Shown in pieces: positions 31,837 through 37,143 of a stretch of 37,143 nucleotides of DNA. The DNA is from Spirochaetales bacterium (GTDB lineage: Bacteria; Spirochaetota; Spirochaetia; DSM-27196; PWMO01). Below the pieces are notes generated by a model. That model saw only the letters and a list, made by a program, of their open reading frames with translations. It was not told the DNA's origin and searched no databases. The stretch is taken from the NCBI GenBank assembly GCA_007123465.1, contig SKLB01000094.1, forward strand, positions 1-37,143, in the 5' to 3' direction. Made by a program: the position numbers and the translations under genes. Within the stretch, counting starts at the first letter, position 1, and each line of letters opens with the position of its first letter.

Positions 31837-32916
31837 TCAGTTTCCCGCTGTCCAGATCACGTGTTGCGCGATTGCCGGTAACCCCAGAACCTTATCTACC
31901 GCGCCGCGCTTGATTGCCTCATTCGGCATGCCGAAGACCACACAGGTCTCTTCATCCTGCGCAACAGTGTAGGCGCCGGCCTCTTTCATCTCGAGCATGC
32001 CCCGCGCCCCGTCATCGCCCATACCGGTCATAATCACGCCGATCGCGTTCCGGCCCGCGTAGCGCGCCGCGGAACGGAACAGTACGTCAGCCGATGGACG
32101 GTGGCGGCTCACCAGCGGGCCATCGCGCACCTCCACGTAGTAGCGCGCGCCGCTGCGCTTGAGCAGGGTATGACGGTTTCCCGGCGCTATCAGTGCTCGG
32201 CCGCGAACTACGGTATCGTTGTCGGCAGCTTCCTTGACCGAAACGCGGCATATGCCGTCGAGCCGCCGTGCAAACGCCGCGGTGAAGTTCTCCGGCATGT
32301 GCTGCACGATTACAACCCCCGGAGCATCAAGCGGCAGCCCCTGCAGGAATTCGCGCAACGCCTCGGTGCCCCCGGTTGATGCACCCACAACCACAATGCG
32401 CTCGGTTGTCTCTATCACCGACACTGCGCGCGCCCGCGGCAGGACCGCGTCGGCGGTCAATTTAGGTGCTATATCCTGCTCGCGCGCGTCGGGCGTCGGT
32501 ATCTTCTTGACGCGCGTCTGGTGAGCCGCCTTTACCACGTCACAAATGCGGACTTTGGATTCTTCCAGAAAGACCTTTGTCCCCAGCTTTGGTTTCTCGA
32601 TAATCTCAATTGCACCGTATTCCAGCGCCTGCAACGCGTTTCCCGATCCTTCGCCGGCCTGTGACGAGCAGACAACCACCGGGATCGGATGCTGACTCAT
32701 CAGCTGCTTGAGAAAGCTGATGCCGTCCATTCGCGGCATCTCGATATCCAGCGTGATTACGTCCGGGATCATACTCTCCAGCTTCTTGGCTGCGATGATC
32801 GGGTCCGATGCGGTGGCAATCACTTCAATAGCGGGATCATCTTCGAAGACAGCCTTGAGCGTTTCTCGCACAACGGCTGAGTCATCGATGATCATTACCT
32901 TAATCGGATCGGTCAT
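31837..32916 (-). CDS. cheB: Chemotaxis response regulator protein-glutamate methylesterase CheB
   Basis: A 359-aa two-domain enzyme that removes methyl groups from, and deamidates, chemoreceptor glutamates and glutamines. The receiver domain (1-125) has DD at 11-12, Asp57 (VITLDIEMPRMDG) and Lys108. After a linker the methylesterase domain has the full triad: Ser180 (VGASTGG), His206 (IVQHMP) and Asp302 (MTGMGDDGA). Length is normal. It is preceded by cheR with a 15-bp gap and followed 4 bp later by the hybrid kinase. Its presence implies adapting chemoreceptors elsewhere on the chromosome. Confidence 0.97.
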   Translation of the reverse strand: MTDPIKVMIIDDSAVVRETLKAVFEDDPAIEVIATASDPIIAAKKLESMIPDVITLDIEMPRMDGISFLKQLMSQHPIPVVVCSSQAGEGSGNALQALEYGAIEIIEKPKLGTKVFLEESKVRICDVVKAAHQTRVKKIPTPDAREQDIAPKLTADAVLPRARAVSVIETTERIVVVGASTGGTEALREFLQGLPLDAPGVVIVQHMPENFTAAFARRLDGICRVSVKEAADNDTVVRGRALIAPGNRHTLLKRSGARYYVEVRDGPLVSRHRPSADVLFRSAARYAGRNAIGVIMTGMGDDGARGMLEMKEAGAYTVAQDEETCVVFGMPNEAIKRGAVDKVLGLPAIAQHVIWTAGN

Positions 32917-32931
32917 GGGGTCCTCTCGCCG

Positions 32932-33813
32932 TTAGTCCGGCTTGCGGTAGACCGTGGGGGCCACCGAGAATACCGGCAATTCCATGCCGGCTAACGTTTC
33001 CGAATGTCCCAGGAAGAGGTATCCGCCTGGTCTCAAGTACTGGTAGAGTTTGCGCAGCAGCGCGGTCTGCGTATCGCGTTCAAAATAGATGATCACATTG
33101 CGGCAGAAGATCACTTCGAACTGCTCACGAACCCCGAGATCTTCCTGCATCAGATTCAAACGGTGGAACACTACGTTGTGGCGCAGCAGCGGCTTGACGC
33201 GCACCAGGCGACTCTCGCGGTCTTTACTGCGCATCAGATACTTGCGCTTCATTAACTCCGGCACCGGCGCAATGCGGTCCTCGGTGTACACCGCCTTGCG
33301 ACCGCGTTCAAGCACCTGGGTGGAAATATCGGTCCCCAGAATTCGATACGTAAAATCGCGGTGACTGTCTGAGAACTCCTGCAACACCATAGCCAGCGTG
33401 TAAGGTTCCTCGCCGGTAGACGCTGCAGCAGACCAGACCCGAAACGGATCGCGTACACCCCATCCCTCGCTGTAACGCTCGGGCAGCAGCCGCTGCGCCA
33501 GGAAGTCAAAGTGATCCGATTCACGAAAGAAATCAGTCTTATTTGTGGTAACCGCGTCGATCATGTGCAGCATCTCGGCGTTGGCCTGTTCTTCACTGAA
33601 CACAAAGTCGAGGTATTCCTGGAATCCCGAGTGGCGCAGCGCCCGAATTCTCTTGTACAGACGAGACTCCAGCATGATGCGTTTAGCCGCCGGCATCCTG
33701 ATACCAAGAGTCGACTCAATGAAGGAGCTCAGTCGCTTGAACTGCGCGTCTGACAGGGATGCCATCCCGCCTGAGCTCGCAGCAACCGCCTTACCACCGC
33801 CGTCGTGGCTCAC
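32932..33813 (-). CDS. cheR: Chemoreceptor methyltransferase CheR
   Basis: A 293-aa SAM-dependent enzyme that methylates chemoreceptor glutamates. The N-terminal helical domain contains 'LSSFIESTLGIRMPAAKRIM' and LESRLYKRIRALR. The catalytic domain has TTNKTDFFRESDHFD and the SAM-binding loop 'VWSAAASTGEEPYTLAMVLQ'. Later landmarks are ILGTDISTQVLERG, FEVIFCRNVIIYF and 'GYLFLGHSETL'. A GTG at 33813 with GAGGTG upstream is chosen; an internal ATG follows 16 codons later (MASLSDAQ) and would also keep the whole domain. The gap from cheA is 12 bp. Confidence 0.96.
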   Translation of the reverse strand: MSHDGGGKAVAASSGGMASLSDAQFKRLSSFIESTLGIRMPAAKRIMLESRLYKRIRALRHSGFQEYLDFVFSEEQANAEMLHMIDAVTTNKTDFFRESDHFDFLAQRLLPERYSEGWGVRDPFRVWSAAASTGEEPYTLAMVLQEFSDSHRDFTYRILGTDISTQVLERGRKAVYTEDRIAPVPELMKRKYLMRSKDRESRLVRVKPLLRHNVVFHRLNLMQEDLGVREQFEVIFCRNVIIYFERDTQTALLRKLYQYLRPGGYLFLGHSETLAGMELPVFSVAPTVYRKPD

Positions 33814-33825
33814 ACCCGCACCTCT

Positions 33826-35949
33826 TCACGCATGCGACGCGCCGACCAATCCGATTAGCCGCCCGACATCCAGAATCAGCGCAACCGAACCATCGCCGAG
33901 AATGGTAGCTCCGGAGATTCCCTCCAGGTCATGGTAGACCCGCCCCATACTCTTGATCACCGTCTGCAGATCACCTACCACGTTGTCCACCAGAAAACCA
34001 ATTGCACCTTCGGCAGTGTTGACCACTACCACCTGCTCGATCTCAGGAAGCTCTCCCTCAATTGAGAAGACTTTGCGCAGCCGTACGTAGGGAAGCGTCT
34101 GACCTCGATTATTGATCATCTGCTGGCCGTTGTGCTCGGCTCTCATCTCGCTGGTGAGCTCAATACACTCCTGAACCGCCTGCAACGGGAACACAAATGA
34201 GCTGTCGTCAATCTCCACCAGCAGGCCGTCGATGATAGCCAGGGTGAGAGGGATCGTGAGCGCCATCCGCGTGCCCTGTCCGGTTTCGGAAGAGACGGTC
34301 ACAGCGCCGCCCAGCGCTTCGATTTCCTTTTTTACCACATCGAGTCCAACGCCGCGGCCGGAAACCTGGGTCACGCCCTGTGCGGTTGAGAACCCCGGTG
34401 AGAAAATCAGCTGCATAATCTCGGTCTCGGTTAGTTCAGCGGCAGCAGCGACCACGCCGCGATCGCGGGCTTTCTCAAGGATCCGCCGGCGATCGAGACC
34501 GGCGCCGTCGTCTTGAATGGTTATGATCACACTGGCACCCGAATGTTCCGCGGTCAATCGTATCAAGCCCTGTTCAGGCTTGCCGTTGGCGCCGCGCACC
34601 TCAGGGCGCTCGATTCCGTGATCGACGCAGTTACGTATCAGGTGCACCAGCGGATCATTCAGCCGGTCAATGACAGTCTTATCCAGCTCCGTCTCGCCGC
34701 CGAGTGTTTCCATTTCGATCTTCTTGCCGAGCTCCTGTGAAAGATCTCGCACAAGACGGCGAAACTTGGAGAAGGTCGAGCCAATCGGTAACATGCGGAT
34801 GCTCATGGTGCTGTCGCGCAGCTCATCGGTCAGCCGCTCGAAGGTTTCGGCCAGCGAACTCAATAGAGCATTGTCGATCTGTTTGGCAGTCTGGGTCAAG
34901 CGGGCCTGCAGCGTGACGATCTCCCCTACCAGGTCAACCATCAGGTCCAGCTTCTCCGATCCGACGCGAATACTCGAGGTTGCCAGCTCGTTCTGAATCC
35001 GCGCGCGCGAGCGCTTGACGTGCTCCTGTTCTGCCAGCGCAGATTCTACATCCTGCTCGTCCACGCCCTGCTCGACCAGCATCTGCCCGAGTCGCTTCTG
35101 CGCACCGGCGGCCTGCTCGACAACCTCCAGGTCAACCACTCCGCGATCGGCCAGAATCTGGCCGAGGCGCCGATGCGGCTCGTCCTCCAGCTCAGAAAGA
35201 TCGTCGATCGGGTCGATACGTACCGTTGCCGCGTCTTCGACAAAGATAAAGACGTCTCGAACGCTGTTCAGCGTCTGCCTGGTTGTCAGAATGACGTCCC
35301 AGGACACAAGACACTCGTGAGGGTTCAGCTCGCTCAAGCGCGGAATAGCTGCAGGATTGGGTACTACGGTCGATTCTCCCATGTCGCGCAGCTCGGCCAG
35401 CAGCAATAACGGGTTGGTTCCGTTGAGGTAAATATCGGCTTGCGGCGCAAATCGAACCCGATATGTCACGAAATGATCGAGTTCTTCCTGTCCAGCGCCG
35501 GATAGAAAGGCGGACTGATCTTCATCAGTGTCGGCTACCGGTACAATACCGTGACTGACCGCCGGCTGCCGGCGCTCGCTGACGTAGCGCTGCAGGTTCT
35601 CGACAATCTGACGCGAAAGTGAATCGTGCTCTTCGGGCAGATCGTCTTCGGCGTCCAGCAGACTGCGAATGTGATCGCGGACCGAAAGCGTGATACTGAT
35701 AAGATGCTCGTCCATCTGTAGACTGCCGTCGCGCACCAGCTCGAGTACCGTTTCAATTTCGTGGGCAAAATCCGAGATGGCCTGAAAGCCGAACATCGCA
35801 GCCGAACCCTTGATCGTGTGCATGCAGCGAAAGACTGCCGAGATCTCCTCCTGGTTGGCCGGGTCGCTCTCCAATTCCAGCAGAGAGTGCTCGAGACTGT
35901 TCAGCAGGTCGTAGGCTTCTTCGCGGAAGTTCTCTTTGAACTTATCCAT
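33826..35949 (-). CDS. cheA: Chemotaxis histidine kinase CheA with extra inserted module
   Basis: A 707-aa kinase. P1/Hpt domain: residues 1-120 with phospho-acceptor His44 (MHTIKGSAAMFGF). Residues 160-250 are a P2-like alpha/beta region. Residues 258-310 hold two copies of an RLGQ(I/M)L(A/V)xxGV-type motif resembling GspE/PilB N-terminal repeats. P3 dimerisation helices start at 'VGSEKLDLMVDLVGEIVTLQ'. P4 has the N-box 'DPLVHLIRNCVDHGIERPEV', DDGAGLD, FSPGFST and GRGVGLDVVK. P5 (CheW-like) runs from about 570 to the end. The ATG at 35949 is chosen because AAGGAG stands 7 nt before it and the P1 domain begins there; the longer frame to 36129 runs through the STAS gene. It overlaps the STAS stop by 8 bp, implying translational coupling. 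Confidence 0.96.
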   Translation of the reverse strand: MDKFKENFREEAYDLLNSLEHSLLELESDPANQEEISAVFRCMHTIKGSAAMFGFQAISDFAHEIETVLELVRDGSLQMDEHLISITLSVRDHIRSLLDAEDDLPEEHDSLSRQIVENLQRYVSERRQPAVSHGIVPVADTDEDQSAFLSGAGQEELDHFVTYRVRFAPQADIYLNGTNPLLLLAELRDMGESTVVPNPAAIPRLSELNPHECLVSWDVILTTRQTLNSVRDVFIFVEDAATVRIDPIDDLSELEDEPHRRLGQILADRGVVDLEVVEQAAGAQKRLGQMLVEQGVDEQDVESALAEQEHVKRSRARIQNELATSSIRVGSEKLDLMVDLVGEIVTLQARLTQTAKQIDNALLSSLAETFERLTDELRDSTMSIRMLPIGSTFSKFRRLVRDLSQELGKKIEMETLGGETELDKTVIDRLNDPLVHLIRNCVDHGIERPEVRGANGKPEQGLIRLTAEHSGASVIITIQDDGAGLDRRRILEKARDRGVVAAAAELTETEIMQLIFSPGFSTAQGVTQVSGRGVGLDVVKKEIEALGGAVTVSSETGQGTRMALTIPLTLAIIDGLLVEIDDSSFVFPLQAVQECIELTSEMRAEHNGQQMINNRGQTLPYVRLRKVFSIEGELPEIEQVVVVNTAEGAIGFLVDNVVGDLQTVIKSMGRVYHDLEGISGATILGDGSVALILDVGRLIGLVGASHA

Positions 35950-36298
35950 GCCGGGACTCCTTGCCTGCGCTGCGACCAAAGTCCAACAGCGCCGCCGCCA
36001 GTTCGCGGCCGTCGTACGGAGCGTGCGTGCAGAAGCCGCCGTCCTCGAAGGCCTTGCGCATGGGCTCCGACACCGCTCCGGTGAAGTCAAGCTCACTGCC
36101 ACCGATCCTGGCTTCATGTGCAGCCGCATAGATAATATGGATTGCGGTGAGATCGACCGTTTCGACGTGTGACAGATTCAGGAGAACTCGGCTGCTCTGC
36201 TGCAGCGCCTCCAGCAGCGTATCCCGTAGATGCTGGGCGCGCTCGATAGTGGCGCGCTTTTCTAGCGTAACCACCTTCAGAGTTTTCTTCTCGGACAT
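35942..36298 (-). CDS. STAS-domain protein (anti-sigma-factor-antagonist-like) of the chemotaxis operon
   Basis: A 118-aa protein made of one STAS domain. 'VLLNLSHVETVDLTAIHIIY' corresponds to the conserved strand-loop-helix with the D-S/T-x-G region; Thr in VDLTA is the candidate phosphorylation site in place of the usual Ser, and the following residue is not Gly, so phospho-regulation is uncertain. The rest ('LRDTLLEALQQSSRVLLNLS', 'MRKAFEDGGFC') fits the family. It begins at ATG 36298 with AGGAG 6 nt upstream; the frame continues to 36316. It opens the chemotaxis operon and overlaps cheA, so it likely modulates that pathway, but the partner is unknown. Confidence 0.85.
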   Translation of the reverse strand: MSEKKTLKVVTLEKRATIERAQHLRDTLLEALQQSSRVLLNLSHVETVDLTAIHIIYAAAHEARIGGSELDFTGAVSEPMRKAFEDGGFCTHAPYDGRELAAALLDFGRSAGKESRHG

Positions 36299-36321
36299 TT
36301 GGTGCTCCTCATGCACCGCAG

Positions 36322-36360
36322 AGTATACTACATATTGGCGATGTTTGGTATGGTTATTTA
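36322..36360 (-). promoter_or_regulatory. Candidate promoter region of the STAS-cheA operon
   Basis: On the minus strand TATACT (36322-36327) could be a -10, within the palindrome AGTATACT, but no good TTGACA lies 16-18 bp upstream. A sigma-28-like pair is also visible: TAAA (36357-36360) and GCCAATAT (36332-36339), with a 17-bp gap against the usual 15. Neither is firm. Confidence 0.3.
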
Positions 36361-36367
36361 GCGGTAA

Positions 36368-37143
36368 TTAGAGAAAATTATCCAATTCAAGGTAGCTCGC
36401 CAGCTGCAGTCCGCTTTCGAGAAATCCAGCTTTGCGCTGCCGGATAATGATCTGCATTACAGCGATGCGGCGCTCCAGATCCACGCGCCAGTTCTGTAAT
36501 GAAAACGGGTCACGTTCGGACAAACCGGTCTCATCGGCAATCGAACCGGGATACACCCGCGTGACAACGTAGTTCTGCTGCCAGCGATTGGTGCTGATGT
36601 TGTCGGTGTCCATGCCGAACAACGGAGGGAAGAGATCTTCAGCGCTGACGCGCTCCAGCAGATCTTCAACCGGGCTGTACGGCCGCTCGCTCAGAGCGAG
36701 AATAGCCTCCATTTCCGTACCCTCGCGCTGCCACTGCACAGAGACCAGTTCCCCGGGCATCATGTCGAGCAGCACGGTCTGCGCATCGCCGATCCGCGTT
36801 GGCTTCCACCCGCCGATGTCAGACAGGACGTCACCGGCCTGTAGCCCGGCAATGTCGGCCGCGCTGTTTGGTACGACATACACGATCTCCAGGCGGCGGT
36901 TGCTGCTCTCGTGCACAACAACGCCGAGCCACGGATGCGTGACTTCGCCGGACTCGTACAGTCGCGGAAGAAACTGGTTTATCCAGTAGGAAGGGATCGC
37001 AAAATTCACGCCCTGAAACTGCGGAATCCCCGCGAATACCACACCAACCAGTTCGCCGTTGCTGTTGACAACCGGTCCGCCTGAATTGCCGGGGTTAACC
37101 GGCACATCCACCTGCATCGCGTCCCCCAGTTGCAGAAAACGCC
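36368..37143 (-). CDS. HtrA/DegP-like serine protease with PDZ domain(s), C-terminal part (5' end outside window)
   Basis: The frame runs to the window end on the minus strand and reads LQLGDAMQVDVPVNPGNSGG at the top, so the gene continues beyond 37143. GNSGGPVV carries the nucleophile Ser of S1C trypsin-like proteases; the His and Asp lie outside the window. A PDZ domain follows ('HPWLGVVVHESSNRRLEIVY', 'VVPNSAADIAGLQAGDVLSD'). The C-terminal ~110 residues ('NYVVTRVYPGSIADETGLSE') look like a second, divergent PDZ followed by a helical tail. Such proteases degrade or refold damaged envelope proteins. The next gene in its direction is the chemotaxis STAS gene, 69 bp away. Confidence 0.88.
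   Translation of the reverse strand, partial: RFLQLGDAMQVDVPVNPGNSGGPVVNSNGELVGVVFAGIPQFQGVNFAIPSYWINQFLPRLYESGEVTHPWLGVVVHESSNRRLEIVYVVPNSAADIAGLQAGDVLSDIGGWKPTRIGDAQTVLLDMMPGELVSVQWQREGTEMEAILALSERPYSPVEDLLERVSAEDLFPPLFGMDTDNISTNRWQQNYVVTRVYPGSIADETGLSERDPFSLQNWRVDLERRIAVMQIIIRQRKAGFLESGLQLASYLELDNFL

Noticed and set aside
1..37143. Search for insertion sequences, prophage, CRISPR arrays, toxin-antitoxin pairs or defence islands.
   Set aside because: No transposase, integrase, spaced repeat array, nuclease-defence or small toxin pattern was recognised; the content is chromosomal housekeeping, envelope and signalling genes.

Overview
The window is a GC-rich, gene-dense bacterial chromosome segment with no mobile element, CRISPR array or rRNA. 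It carries about 29 protein genes (two cut by the window ends) and two tRNA genes. A diderm envelope is implied by TatA/TatC, a PpiD-like chaperone, an NlpD-like LysM protein, a DegP/HtrA-type protease and a small secreted barrel-like protein. Together with a large chemotaxis kinase locus, a DUF115/Maf-type motility-associated gene, a membrane pyrophosphatase and the TIGR03545/TIGR03546 pair, this best fits a free-living, probably anaerobic or facultative spirochaete of the Spirochaeta type. That placement is inference from gene content, not a phylogeny.

Layout. (1) 1-2342, plus strand: tail of a Gfo/Idh/MocA oxidoreductase, overlapped by a class II CPD photolyase, then a small secreted barrel-like protein. 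(2) 2390-6706, minus: a 1438-aa double-ASKHA 2-hydroxyacyl-CoA dehydratase activase fusion. (3) 6840-9115: a thioredoxin-fold CxxC protein with a near-consensus promoter and palindromes, a tatA-tatC operon, and two tandem YlbF-family genes that both end in Cys-x-Cys. (4) 9442-10819: a copZ-csoR operon with a visible CsoR/RcnR-type G-tract operator, divergent from a tRNA-dihydrouridine synthase. (5) 10845-15139: a tight three-gene operon (TIGR03546 membrane protein, TIGR03545 membrane/AsmA-like/coiled-coil protein, S49 peptidase), the best candidate here for an undescribed envelope system. (6) 15103-18110: a small unknown ORF, a K+-dependent membrane pyrophosphatase and a divergent NUDIX hydrolase. 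(7) 18113-22168, minus: NlpD-like protein, RpoS/RpoD-type sigma factor, then a TPR-GAF-GGDEF diguanylate cyclase, which preserves the nlpD-rpoS arrangement. (8) 22325-22501: tRNA-Pro(CGG) and tRNA-Asp(GTC) on the minus strand. (9) 22665-25810: ppiD-like chaperone overlapping a DUF115/Maf protein. (10) 25791-36298, minus: STAS - cheA - cheR - cheB - hybrid kinase - response regulator - hybrid kinase - lepA, nearly all with gaps under 50 bp. (11) 36368 to the end: C-terminal part of an HtrA-like protease.

How they work together. The envelope genes concern export, folding, cell-wall regulation and possibly lipid handling. The sigma factor and the diguanylate cyclase form a general stress/lifestyle pair. 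The chemotaxis locus joins a CheA carrying an unusual inserted duplicated module to two hybrid kinases and a lone receiver, without CheW, CheD or a chemoreceptor in view. Several promoters with good hexamers can be read directly. Three of them (dus, NUDIX, GGDEF) place the predicted transcription start within 0-6 nt of the start codon, at genes without a Shine-Dalgarno, which suggests some leaderless transcripts.
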